DNA from: a virus
Length of the DNA: 36,973 nucleotides
Strand: one strand, 5' to 3'
Virus record (IMG/VR): IMGVR_UViG_3300045741_000183
Span: 1 to 36,973 of that record
The position numbers and the translations under genes are program-made. The notes beneath the pieces were generated by a model that had not been told where the DNA came from, searched no databases, and was given only the letters and a program-made list of their open reading frames with translations. This document shows positions 7,054 through 15,189 of this stretch, in pieces. The first letter of the stretch is position 1. Each line of letters starts with the position of its first letter.

Positions 7054-7116
7054 ATGAGGATCTACGGACGCTTCCGCTCGCCTGCCCGCATCGCCGGTCG
7101 CTGGCGCCGCACATGA
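7054..7116 (+). CDS. Possible 20-aa leader peptide
   Basis: MRIYGRFRSPARIAGRWRRT is encoded directly before the next gene, with an ATGA overlap (7113-7116). The ribosome site (AGGATCTGG) is poor. It is very basic. It could be a translated coupling peptide or merely a chance frame. Confidence 0.25.
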   Translation: MRIYGRFRSPARIAGRWRRT

Positions 7117-7469
7117 CGCTCGTCGAACAGGGCGTACCGTCCCGGCCCTACGCGACTGCGTTCGTCGCGCAGTACGAATCGTCGCTGCTCGACCTGTCGT
7201 TCTTCGATGCGAACGGTGTGCCGGCCACGCCGTCGTCGATCCGCTACCGCATCGACAACCTGACGACGAGCTACGAGGTGTTGGGCTGGACGAGCGTCAC
7301 ACCGACCGGCGTCGCGCAGACGCTCACCATCACGCCGACGCAGAACACCATTCAGCGGCAGTACAACGAGCGCGAAACGCGACAGGTCACGGTGGAGGCG
7401 ACAGTGGCGGGGCTGGTGAAGCGTGAGATCTTCCCTTACATCCTCGTGAACCAGAATGCGCCGGCATGA
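7113..7469 (+). CDS. Conserved-style phage protein of unknown function, 118 aa
   Basis: Begins MTLVEQGVPSRPYATAFVAQ and continues with an apparently beta-rich core (SIRYRIDNLTTSYEVLGW, then TLTITPTQN) ending REIFPYILVNQNAPA. Alternating strand patterns suggest a beta-sandwich, perhaps a minor virion or head-associated protein. It is placed immediately before the terminase small subunit, whose ATG overlaps its stop. This location is typical of head-gene modules, but I do not recognise a named family. Confidence 0.7.
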   Translation: MTLVEQGVPSRPYATAFVAQYESSLLDLSFFDANGVPATPSSIRYRIDNLTTSYEVLGWTSVTPTGVAQTLTITPTQNTIQRQYNERETRQVTVEATVAGLVKREIFPYILVNQNAPA

Positions 7470-8191
7470 CTGCGAAGATCGAACTTACGCCGGAACTCGC
7501 ACAGCGCATCTGTTTCGAGGTGGCGCAGGGCCGCTCGCTGCAGCGGATCGCGAAGGACAACGACTGGTGCCCGTCGTTCAAGACCATCTTTGTCTGGTTG
7601 CTGACGCGCTACGACTTCAGGGAGTTGTATGAACACGCCAAGCGAGAAGCAGCCGACGCCCTTTTCGACGAGATCGTGGACATCGCGGATGACGCAAGCC
7701 GCGATTACTACACGGACGAAGCTGGTAAGCGCGTTTACGCGCCTGAAGCAGTGGCTCGCGCGCGTCTTCGCGTCGATACGCGCAAGTGGGCCGCCGCCAA
7801 GCTGAAGCCGAAGAAGTATGGCGACACGATCACAGTCGAAACGCAGCGACGCTACGTCGAAGAGCTTAGTGACGAAGAACTCCTTCGTATCGCCCGCAGT
7901 GGCAGCGTCGGAGATCACGCGGCGGAAGATGGCACGCTCATCCCTGCAGACTTTCACGGAGTACACGACTCCGGGCTGGAAGGCGGCGCGGATTCACCGG
8001 CTGATCTGCGACCAGTTCGATCGGGTCGAGCGCGGCGAGATCGACCGGCTGATGCTGCTCTGCCCGCCCCAGCACGGCAAGAGCCAGATCGCGAGTCGTC
8101 GCTACCCAGCGTTCGCGCTCGGACGCAACCCGCAGCACGACGTAATCAGCGCGAGCGCGGTGGGCAGCCTCGCGGCGGACTTCGGGCGTAG
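7466..8191 (+). CDS. Terminase small subunit
   Basis: DNA-recognition subunit of the packaging motor. The first about 150 residues are a classical small terminase: an HTH-like ELAQRICFEVAQGRSLQRIAKD at the N-terminus, then a helical core (YEHAKREAADALFDEIVDIADD) and a coiled segment with VDTRKWAAAKLKPKKYGD. It ends naturally near LSDEELLRIARSGS. Beyond that the frame continues for about 90 low-complexity residues over the large subunit. The true stop is at 8191 unless an indel exists (see finding). ATG 7466 overlaps the preceding stop. Family by pattern recognition; good confidence for the N-terminal part. Confidence 0.82.
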   Translation: MTAKIELTPELAQRICFEVAQGRSLQRIAKDNDWCPSFKTIFVWLLTRYDFRELYEHAKREAADALFDEIVDIADDASRDYYTDEAGKRVYAPEAVARARLRVDTRKWAAAKLKPKKYGDTITVETQRRYVEELSDEELLRIARSGSVGDHAAEDGTLIPADFHGVHDSGLEGGADSPADLRPVRSGRARRDRPADAALPAPARQEPDRESSLPSVRARTQPAARRNQRERGGQPRGGLRA

Positions 8192-9359
8192 TGTCCGCGA
8201 CCTGATCGCGGGGCCGGAGTACCAGCGCCTGTTCCCCGGCACCAGCCTGTCGGAGGACAGTCAAGCCAAGGGGCAGTGGAACACCAACGAGGGCGGCAGC
8301 TACTACGCGGTCGGCGTGGGCGGCGCTGTCATGGGTCGTGGTGCGACGCGCTTCCTCATCGACGACCCGTTCGCCTCGATGCTCGACGCCAAGTCTGAGA
8401 CCACCCGCAACGCGGTGTGGGAGTGGTATCAGGGCACCGTCTACAACCGCGTGCGACCGGGCGGCGCGATCATCCTGATTCAGCACCGCATGCACGAGGA
8501 CGACCTCGCCGGCCGGCTGATCGAGAAGCAGCAGCACGGTGGCGACCGCTGGGAGATCGTCGAGCTTCCGGCCGAGGGCGCCGAGTGCCTGTGGCCCGAG
8601 CGGTACGGCCCCGAGGCCCTCGCGCGCATCAAGTCGAACATGACGCTGCTCGACTGGTCGGCGCTCTACAACCAAGAGCCGAGGCCGCAGACCGGCACGT
8701 TCTTCCAGCGGTCGTGGTTCAAGCGGTACGCGACGCTGCCGGCCGGTGCCAGCCTGTTCTTCACCTCCGACTTCGCCGTCACTGACGAGGGCGACGGTGC
8801 CGACCCGGACTCGACCGCGCTCGGCATCCACGGCGTCACCGACGCTGGCGAGATCTTCCTCGCGGTCGACTACTGGTGCGGGCGCACGACCTCCGATGTG
8901 TGGGTCGAGAAGATCTGCGACATGCTGCTCGCGCATGCGTGCGAGGCGGCCTTCGGTGAGGCCGGCCCGATCCGTCGCTCGGTCGAGCCGTTCCTCGTCA
9001 AGCGGATGAAAGAGCGCAACGCTGCCGTGCGCTGGGAGTGGCTGCCGTCGATCCGCGACAAGGTGAGCCGCGCATTGGCGCTGCAGGCTCGCGCCTCGAT
9101 GGGTCAGGTCTACGTCCCGTACGGCCCGGTGGGCGATGCCATCATCGAGCAACTGGTGTCGTTTCCGCTCGGCAAGCACGACGACGACGTTGACATGTGC
9201 GGCATGATGGCGCGCGTCCTGCACGAGGCGCACGTTGCAGTTCAACATCGTGTACCTGAACGCTTCCCCAGTGACTTCGACTCGGCGGATAGCATGGGAC
9301 TGCCTCTGATTCAGCAGGGCGCCCTCTTCTTGCCGGGTTCAGGAGAATTTTGTGGCTGA
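7869..9359 (+). CDS. Terminase large subunit
   Basis: ATPase-nuclease that pumps DNA into the prohead. Start uncertain: GTG 7869 gives MTKNSFVSPAVAASEITRR, whose ASEITRRKMARSSL matches typical N-termini; ATG 7929 would cut this, and ATG 7818 adds 17 residues. Motor motifs are Walker A PPQHGKSQ, Walker B FLIDDP and coupling-like ILIQHRMHEDD. The nuclease half shows FFTSDFAVTDEGDGADPDSTA, the RNase H-type acidic segment. C-terminal region ends GEFCG. Strong homology to the P22/BPP-1-like terminases is suggested by pattern. It overlaps the small-subunit frame by about 320 bp and the portal by 8 bp. Confidence 0.9.
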   Translation: MTKNSFVSPAVAASEITRRKMARSSLQTFTEYTTPGWKAARIHRLICDQFDRVERGEIDRLMLLCPPQHGKSQIASRRYPAFALGRNPQHDVISASAVGSLAADFGRSVRDLIAGPEYQRLFPGTSLSEDSQAKGQWNTNEGGSYYAVGVGGAVMGRGATRFLIDDPFASMLDAKSETTRNAVWEWYQGTVYNRVRPGGAIILIQHRMHEDDLAGRLIEKQQHGGDRWEIVELPAEGAECLWPERYGPEALARIKSNMTLLDWSALYNQEPRPQTGTFFQRSWFKRYATLPAGASLFFTSDFAVTDEGDGADPDSTALGIHGVTDAGEIFLAVDYWCGRTTSDVWVEKICDMLLAHACEAAFGEAGPIRRSVEPFLVKRMKERNAAVRWEWLPSIRDKVSRALALQARASMGQVYVPYGPVGDAIIEQLVSFPLGKHDDDVDMCGMMARVLHEAHVAVQHRVPERFPSDFDSADSMGLPLIQQGALFLPGSGEFCG

Positions 9360-11469
9360 CAAAGATGCTGTCGTAGAAGAGACCCGCGTAGTCGAGCAGA
9401 GCGAGGAGGAACTCGAAATACTCGCGGAGTTGCGTGCCCGCTATCAGGTCGTCGATATGAGCGAGGCCGACAACCGCAACTGGGCGGTCGACGACCTGCG
9501 CTTCCTCTACGAACCGAACGGGCAGTGGACGCAGATGGAGTTGAACCGGCGCGCGGGGCGGCCGACCTACACCTTCAACCGTTGCCTGCCGGCGCTCAAT
9601 CAGGTGATCGGTGACCAGCGACAGGTGTCGCCCGACATCAAGATCCGCGCCGTCGACGCGGCGGCCTCGCAGGCGACTGCCGAGGTCTACTCCGGGCTGA
9701 TCCGCAACATCCAAGACCAGTCGGACGCGAAGACCGCGTACGACAATGCGTTCAAATACGCGGTCGGCTGCGGCTATGGGTACTGGATCGTGGTGCCCGA
9801 GTACTGCGACGCCGAGAGCTTCAATCAGGACATCTTCGTCAAGATGGTCGCGAACCCGTTCACGGTGTTCATCGACCAGCAGGCTGTCGAGCCGACCGGC
9901 CGCGATGCGAACTGGGCAATCGTGGCCGAGCGCATCTCGAAAGACGAGTTCAAGTCGCAGTACCCCGGCCGCATCCCGCACAGCATCCAGATCAGCCGCG
10001 ACACGCTCGGCTGGATCACCTCCGAGGGCGTACGCATCGCGGACTACTGGCGGCGCGGCTGGGACATCACCGAGATCGCGGAACTCGACGACGGCACGGT
10101 GGTGCCCTACGACAAGGGCACGCGCAAGATCCTGCGCGAGGATGCCGCCGACCGGAAGATCGTACGCACCCGCGAGGTACGCAACCCGTACATCGAGTGG
10201 TGCAAGGCGGATGGGTACCAGATCCTTGAAGGCCCGATCAAGTATCCGTGGAAGTACATCCCGGTGGTGCGCTGCGCTGGGCGCTACGTCAACATCGAGG
10301 GGCGGCGCCGCTTCCTCTCGATTCACCGCACGGCGAAGGACGCGCAGCGGTCGTACAATTACAACCGCTCTGCGATGGTCGAGCGCGTCGCGCTGGTGCC
10401 GCGCGCGCCGTACCTCGTCACGCCGAAGATGATCAAGGGCTATGAGTCGGTGTGGGCGACGGCGAACACGCGCAACACCCCGTACCTGCCCTACAACGTC
10501 GATCCCGAGGCATCCGCCACGGGTGGCGCGCCGAAGCGTGAGACTCCGCCCGATGTGCCGTCCGCTGCCATTGCGCTCGCCACGCTCGACGCGCAGGACA
10601 TCGAGGCGACCACCGGCTACCACAAGTCGAGCCTCGGCAATGACCAGCAGGACGCTTCGGGCACGGCGATTGAGAATCGCCAGCGCGAGGGTGATGTCGG
10701 CAGCTTCGAATTCATCGACAACTTTGGCAAGGCGCTGCGCTACACCGCCGAGATCCTCATCGACATGATCCCAAAGATCTACGACACCGAGCGCGAGATC
10801 CGCATCCTCGGCCCGGACGGTGCGGAGGACTTCAAGCGCATCAACGCGGCCGGTCATCCCGACCTGTCGAAGGGGCGCTACGACGTTGCCGTCGCGCTCG
10901 GGCCGAGCTACACCACGCAGCGGCAGGAGTCGCTCGACACGTTGCTCGATCTCCTCGCCAAGATGCCGGCGCTCGGCCAGATCGCGCCCGACCTCATCGT
11001 CAAGAACCTCGATGTGCAGGGCGCGCAGGAACTGGAGCGGCGCATCCGCTGGCCGCTCGTCCAGCAGGGCGTGATCGAGCCGAACGACGAGGAGAAGCAG
11101 AAGCTCGCTCAGCGCCAGCCCGACCAGCCCGACCCGCTGGTGGCGGCGACGGTGAAGGATCTGGAGGCGAAGGCCGAGAAGACCCACGCCGAGGCAATGG
11201 GCGCGCACATCGAGAACATGAACACGGTCGTCGCGCAGAAATCTACTGCGCTGAAGCTGCAGAAGCTGATCGAGGAGATCACGGGCGACCACCTCGACAA
11301 CCTGCTGAAGGCGCGTGAACTGGGCCACGCGGCGCCGCTCGTCTCCGACCACCTCGACAACGCACTGAAGGCGAAGACCCTCGGTGCACCGACGCACGAG
11401 GCTGCACACCTCGACAACGCACTCAAGGTGAAGGAGCTTCGCGCGCCGCCCGATCAGCCTGTGACTTGA
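9352..11469 (+). CDS. P22-like portal protein
   Basis: A 705-aa portal, close to the 725 aa of P22 gp1. It forms the dodecameric DNA gateway at one capsid vertex. Recognised by YEPNGQWTQMELNRRAGRP, FNRCLPALNQVIGDQR and the conserved run GYGYWIVVPEYCD, all typical of the P22-type portal. GTG 9352 overlaps the terminase by 8 bp. From about residue 590 the protein is long and helical (the barrel), and its end has three tandem 19-20-residue DHLDN repeats. The next gene follows after 16 bp. Assignment to P22-like portals is an inference from sequence style but looks firm. Confidence 0.92.
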   Translation: MADKDAVVEETRVVEQSEEELEILAELRARYQVVDMSEADNRNWAVDDLRFLYEPNGQWTQMELNRRAGRPTYTFNRCLPALNQVIGDQRQVSPDIKIRAVDAAASQATAEVYSGLIRNIQDQSDAKTAYDNAFKYAVGCGYGYWIVVPEYCDAESFNQDIFVKMVANPFTVFIDQQAVEPTGRDANWAIVAERISKDEFKSQYPGRIPHSIQISRDTLGWITSEGVRIADYWRRGWDITEIAELDDGTVVPYDKGTRKILREDAADRKIVRTREVRNPYIEWCKADGYQILEGPIKYPWKYIPVVRCAGRYVNIEGRRRFLSIHRTAKDAQRSYNYNRSAMVERVALVPRAPYLVTPKMIKGYESVWATANTRNTPYLPYNVDPEASATGGAPKRETPPDVPSAAIALATLDAQDIEATTGYHKSSLGNDQQDASGTAIENRQREGDVGSFEFIDNFGKALRYTAEILIDMIPKIYDTEREIRILGPDGAEDFKRINAAGHPDLSKGRYDVAVALGPSYTTQRQESLDTLLDLLAKMPALGQIAPDLIVKNLDVQGAQELERRIRWPLVQQGVIEPNDEEKQKLAQRQPDQPDPLVAATVKDLEAKAEKTHAEAMGAHIENMNTVVAQKSTALKLQKLIEEITGDHLDNLLKARELGHAAPLVSDHLDNALKAKTLGAPTHEAAHLDNALKVKELRAPPDQPVT
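11287..11445 (+). repeat. Three in-frame tandem repeats at portal C-terminus
   Basis: Units start at 11287, 11347 and about 11404, with periods of 60 and 57 bp. Each encodes a DHLDN-type motif followed by LKAxxLG. They code the distal helix of the portal barrel, and copy number may vary between related phages. Confidence 0.8.
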
Positions 11470-11485
11470 CAACCTCGGAGGACTT

Positions 11486-12340
11486 GTGTCAGATACTGAC
11501 CCTAACGCTTTGGCTCCAGCGGAAAACGAGCCGACTTCGCCGGTAGCGGGATCGCCGCCCACAACCGACGTAACCTCTGGCGAACCGGACGCACACGCGG
11601 AGTCGTCCACCGCAGTCGCCTCTCCTGAAGGCGTGCCCCCGACCAAGTCGCGGGCGCAGGAACGCATCGAGGAGCTTGCGCTGGAACGGCGCGTAGCGGT
11701 CGACGCGGCAGAGTACTGGCGCCAGCAGGCGCTGCAGAACATGCGGCTTCCGGTGCAACCGGAGACGCCTGCAGCGACGCCGGAGCCGAAGCTTGAGGAT
11801 TTCGACTACGACGGTGAGAAGTGGCAGGCCGCGTGGAAAACGTGGCAGGCCAGTAGCATCGAGAAGACCGTAGCCGGCACCATTGAGCAGACCCTGCGCG
11901 AACGGCAGTCACGCGAGCGGCAGCAGCAGATCGAGACGGAGTGGGAAGCGCGTCGCACCGCATTCCGGGCCAAGGTGCCCGACTACGATGTGACGACTGC
12001 CAATCCGAACCTGCCGATCACTCCCGCGATGGCGAAGGTGATCAAGTCCTCCGACAGGGGGCCGGAGATTGCCTACCACCTCGGGAAGAACCCGGTCGAG
12101 GCCGCACGGATCGCGCGGCTGGAAGACCCGGTCGAACAGGCAGAGGCGCTCGGTCGGCTGTATAACCGCGTCGTCACATCGCCCGCTCCTCCGAAGACAA
12201 CGTCGGCACCGCCGCCGCCCACTGCGGGCAAGGCTGGCGCCTCGCCGGGAGTTCCGCTCGATGCAATCGAGAGCGTGGACGACTGGATGAAGCGCCGCCG
12301 CGAGCAACTCATCTCGCAGCGGAAGGTGGTGCGCCGGTAA
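11486..12340 (+). CDS. Putative scaffolding protein
   Basis: A 284-aa acidic, proline/alanine-rich N-terminus (SDTDPNALAPAENEPTSP) followed by a long glutamine- and arginine-rich helix (residues about 60-160, LERRVAVDAAEYWRQQALQNMR and later). The C-terminal segment is basic (MKRRREQLISQRKVVRR), like the coat-binding end of P22 gp8. It lies between portal and coat exactly where scaffold is expected. Starts at GTG 11486 after CGGAGGAC. It would direct procapsid assembly and then leave. Identity rests on position and composition rather than a diagnostic motif. Confidence 0.75.
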   Translation: MSDTDPNALAPAENEPTSPVAGSPPTTDVTSGEPDAHAESSTAVASPEGVPPTKSRAQERIEELALERRVAVDAAEYWRQQALQNMRLPVQPETPAATPEPKLEDFDYDGEKWQAAWKTWQASSIEKTVAGTIEQTLRERQSRERQQQIETEWEARRTAFRAKVPDYDVTTANPNLPITPAMAKVIKSSDRGPEIAYHLGKNPVEAARIARLEDPVEQAEALGRLYNRVVTSPAPPKTTSAPPPPTAGKAGASPGVPLDAIESVDDWMKRRREQLISQRKVVRR

Positions 12341-12367
12341 CCGTAACGCTTTTCAGGAGTACTTTTC

Positions 12368-13639
12368 ATGGTAATGGCAAACACCCCCTTAACCCCGCGC
12401 ATGATCACGCGCGAGGCGCTGCGGATTCTGCACGCGAAGCTGCACTTCGTCGGCGCAGTCAATCGGCAGTACGACAACCGCTTCGCCCAGTCGGGCGCGA
12501 AGATCGGTACCACGCTGGACATTCGTGTCCCGCCGAAGTACACGACCCGCAGCGGTGCGACGATCTCCAGCTACCAGAACTCGACCGAGCGCAAGATCGC
12601 GCTGCCGGTCACCACGCAGAAAGGCGTGGACATGAACTTCTCCTCGGTCGAACTGACGATGCAGATCGACGACTTCGCCAAGCGGTTCCTTGAACCGGCA
12701 ATGGCGCAGCTTGCGTCGACCATCGAGGCCGACGCGCTGTCGATGTACAAGAGCGTGCCGTCGTACTCGGGCCGTGCGGATGAAACGCTGGCCTCGACGG
12801 CGACCACGAATGCGTACAACAAGTTCCAGAATGGCGGACGCTACATGACGGAACTGCTGGCGCCGGTCGACAACAACCGTGTGGCGCTGCTCAATCCGCA
12901 GTCGCGGGTCGACTTTTCGGATGCTGTGAAAGGTCTCTTTCAGGCTTCGCAGAACATCGAGGAGCAGTACCGCGAAGGCATGATGGGGCGGACGGGCGGC
13001 TTCGATGTGTTTGAATCTACCCTGATTCCGGCACACACTCCGGGTAGCTACACCACGGGTGGGCAGTCCAATGGTGCTACGCAAGGCAACAACGGCGCGA
13101 ACAACGTGTTCGTGTCGACCAGCGACATCATCCTCTCGGGCATGGGTGCTGCAGCCACGCTCAAGGCTGGTGATGTCATTACCTTCGCTGGTTGCTACGA
13201 GGTGCATCCTGAGACGAAGGTGGCTTACGGCTACTTGAAGCGGTTCGTCGTTAATGCGGACTTCACCGCAGACGGCGCAGGCGCCGGCACAGTGACGGTC
13301 TCTCCGGCAGTCATCTACGGTGGCGCGTTCCAGAACGTCTCGGCCAGCGTGGCGAATGCCTCTGCTGTCGTGAAGCTGACCGGCGTCACGGCCAGCACGG
13401 CGTACGGGCAGAACCTCATGTTCCACCGTGACGCCTTCGTGTTCGCGACAGCGGATCTGGAGGATGTCAGCCAGTACGGCGCGTGGGGCGCTCGGGAGGT
13501 CTACGACGGCATCTCGATGCGAATCGCTCGCCAGTACGACATCGCGAACGATCTGGTGCCGACCCGCATCGATGTACTCTACGGGTATGTCGCGGTCTAC
13601 CCGGAACTCGCGAATCGGCTTGTCCATCAGATCGCGTAA
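12368..13639 (+). CDS. P22-like major capsid protein
   Basis: A 423-aa coat protein, close to P22 gp5 (430 aa). Conserved stretches include NTPLTPRMITREALRILHA, FAQSGAKIGTTLDIRVP, DFAKRFLEPAMAQLAS and the late FHRDAFVFATADLEDV. The central region at about residues 220-340 with VFVSTSDIILSG and TFAGCYEVHPETK corresponds to the inserted I domain typical of P22-type coats. ATG 12368 is best placed for AGGAG; the ATG at 12374 is also possible. The gene is followed by a strong terminator, which fits the need for high coat expression. Confidence 0.94.
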   Translation: MVMANTPLTPRMITREALRILHAKLHFVGAVNRQYDNRFAQSGAKIGTTLDIRVPPKYTTRSGATISSYQNSTERKIALPVTTQKGVDMNFSSVELTMQIDDFAKRFLEPAMAQLASTIEADALSMYKSVPSYSGRADETLASTATTNAYNKFQNGGRYMTELLAPVDNNRVALLNPQSRVDFSDAVKGLFQASQNIEEQYREGMMGRTGGFDVFESTLIPAHTPGSYTTGGQSNGATQGNNGANNVFVSTSDIILSGMGAAATLKAGDVITFAGCYEVHPETKVAYGYLKRFVVNADFTADGAGAGTVTVSPAVIYGGAFQNVSASVANASAVVKLTGVTASTAYGQNLMFHRDAFVFATADLEDVSQYGAWGAREVYDGISMRIARQYDIANDLVPTRIDVLYGYVAVYPELANRLVHQIA

Positions 13640-13663
13640 CGGCGCACTGACGGATGTGATCAT

Positions 13664-13697
13664 GGCCGGGATCGGGGTAACCTGATCCCGGCCTTTT
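13664..13697 (+). terminator. Intrinsic terminator after the coat gene
   Basis: GGCCGGGATC (13664-13673) pairs with GATCCCGGCC (13684-13693) around a 10-nt loop, followed by TTTTCTCT. This is a classical rightward terminator. It may terminate most transcripts and keep head-protein mRNA at high level relative to the tail genes. Confidence 0.88.
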
Positions 13698-13713
13698 CTC
13701 TGGAGAAGACACT

Positions 13714-14778
13714 ATGCCAAGAGCACCGAATGGTACGCCCGATGTCTACGGTTTTGGCACCGGGCAGCCGAATCAGCAGAACGCGACGCGCATCGAGCAT
13801 GACCTGTACGTCGCCGGCCGCATCATCGAGGACGATCCATTCCGCGTCTCCGCGTGTGGCCCGTTCGCTGGCAGCTTCATCCACAACCCGCTTCGCGCGC
13901 GTGTCATGACATGCGAGTTCGATTCTTTCACGACTGTCGCGGCAGCCAGCGCGGCGATCTCCAACAGCGCATGGTCGGACACTGTTCCCGGCTGGGCAGC
14001 GACTGCTGGCACGACCGCTGGGTCGCATAGCTTCACTTCATTCGGCAAGGGTATGCCCCGGCTGATCTACAACCTGATCACGGGGGCGAACATCGGTGAT
14101 ACCGTGCGGATGCAGCCGCTGTTCAGTTCCGGCATCAGCGGTGGCGGTTTCAACACGCTCAACAAGCAGATCGCGCAGTGGCTCGGCAACCAGTTCAATC
14201 TGCACACTGCCTTCGGCGCGTACGCCGCGTCGTCAGCAACGGCACTCGGTGACTGTTTCGTCGGTCTGGCGAAGGCGCCGTTCTCGCACGACTACACGGG
14301 TGCGACGACGACCGATCAGCTCTTCGGTATTTCCATCATTGCGGGTGTGCCGCACTTCCTCTGGCGGCCGACTTCTTCGGTGCTGATGGATCTGAACCTC
14401 GGGCAGAACTGGAACACGACAACCGCATTCATACCGGCGACGAGCAACGCTGGCGCGCAGGGCATCAACGAGTTCCAGATCAACATTAACTGGGACAAGC
14501 TGCTGGTCGAGGTGGCGTTTCGCAAGACGCAGGGCGCGCCTGCGACTTGGCTGTACGACTACAACTACACGGGGTATCCGCCAAGTGTGGCCGAGCAGAA
14601 GGGCGGCGCGCAGTGGCAGACGAAGTCCATTGCCATCCCCCAGCAGACGATGTCCGACCTCGATCTCGGTGCAAACGGTCTGACGCAGATGGCGCCGATC
14701 ATCGCGGCGAAGAACACTGCGGGTGGTGCGGCTGCGGGAATCAGCATCGATAACTACTTTCTCTCCGTCGAGCGGTAA
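13714..14778 (+). CDS. Putative virion structural protein, 354 aa
   Basis: Follows the coat gene and precedes the gp4-like adaptor. Rich in Gly, Ser, Thr and Asn, with a probable beta-sandwich architecture (DLYVAGRIIEDDPFRV early and INEFQININWDKLLVEVAF late). It lacks membrane segments. Position suggests a capsid decoration or head-completion protein. I recognise no named family, so virion placement is context only. ATG 13714 is preceded by TGGAGAAGAC. Confidence 0.75.
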   Translation: MPRAPNGTPDVYGFGTGQPNQQNATRIEHDLYVAGRIIEDDPFRVSACGPFAGSFIHNPLRARVMTCEFDSFTTVAAASAAISNSAWSDTVPGWAATAGTTAGSHSFTSFGKGMPRLIYNLITGANIGDTVRMQPLFSSGISGGGFNTLNKQIAQWLGNQFNLHTAFGAYAASSATALGDCFVGLAKAPFSHDYTGATTTDQLFGISIIAGVPHFLWRPTSSVLMDLNLGQNWNTTTAFIPATSNAGAQGINEFQININWDKLLVEVAFRKTQGAPATWLYDYNYTGYPPSVAEQKGGAQWQTKSIAIPQQTMSDLDLGANGLTQMAPIIAAKNTAGGAAAGISIDNYFLSVER

Positions 14779-14784
14779 CTCGCC

Positions 14785-15189
14785 GTGAGCGTGTCGAACA
14801 GTCAGGTCGTCACTGGCGCCCTGCGCCTTCTTGCCATCCTCGCGGAGACGCAGGACGCGAGCGCGGAGCAGGCCGAGCAGGGGCTGGACATCCTGAACGA
14901 CATGCTCGCAGCGTGGCGCGCGGGCGAAGACGGTATCGACTTCGGCTGGTATCCGCAGACCGACCTCAACGCGACGGCGCCGATCCCCGATGGCGACGTA
15001 CGCTGCGTCAAGTACAACCTCGCCTGCTCGATTGCGCCGGAGTACGGTGTCGAGCCGACCGAGACGACGAAGGAGGTCGCTGTCGCGGCCTACGCGCACC
15101 TCGCGCGCCGCTACCTGAAGGTGGTTGATTCGGACATGGGCGATCTGCCGCGCAGCTTCCCGCTCTCCGGGTGGAGTCCCTTCGTCTAA
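14785..15189 (+). CDS. gp4-like head-tail adaptor
   Basis: A 134-aa mostly helical protein beginning MSVSNSQVVTGALRLLAIL and containing LDILNDMLAAWRAGEDGI. This is typical of the P22 gp4 adaptor (packaged-DNA stabilisation) family, which binds the portal after packaging and forms the first tail ring. The start is a GTG at 14785, six bases after the previous stop. It ends directly before the gp10-like gene. The start and family are both well supported by synteny (adaptor, hub). Confidence 0.88.
   Translation: MSVSNSQVVTGALRLLAILAETQDASAEQAEQGLDILNDMLAAWRAGEDGIDFGWYPQTDLNATAPIPDGDVRCVKYNLACSIAPEYGVEPTETTKEVAVAAYAHLARRYLKVVDSDMGDLPRSFPLSGWSPFV

Noticed and set aside
11466-11493. TTGACA-N17-TCAGAT on the plus strand before the scaffold gene
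   Set aside because: Predicted transcription would start inside the gene and lacks GCAAC; likely chance overlap with the ribosome-site region.
9142-11742. 866-aa minus-strand ORF over the portal
   Set aside because: Antisense shadow of a well-supported portal; low-complexity Arg/Val-rich translation, typical of GC-rich third-position bias.
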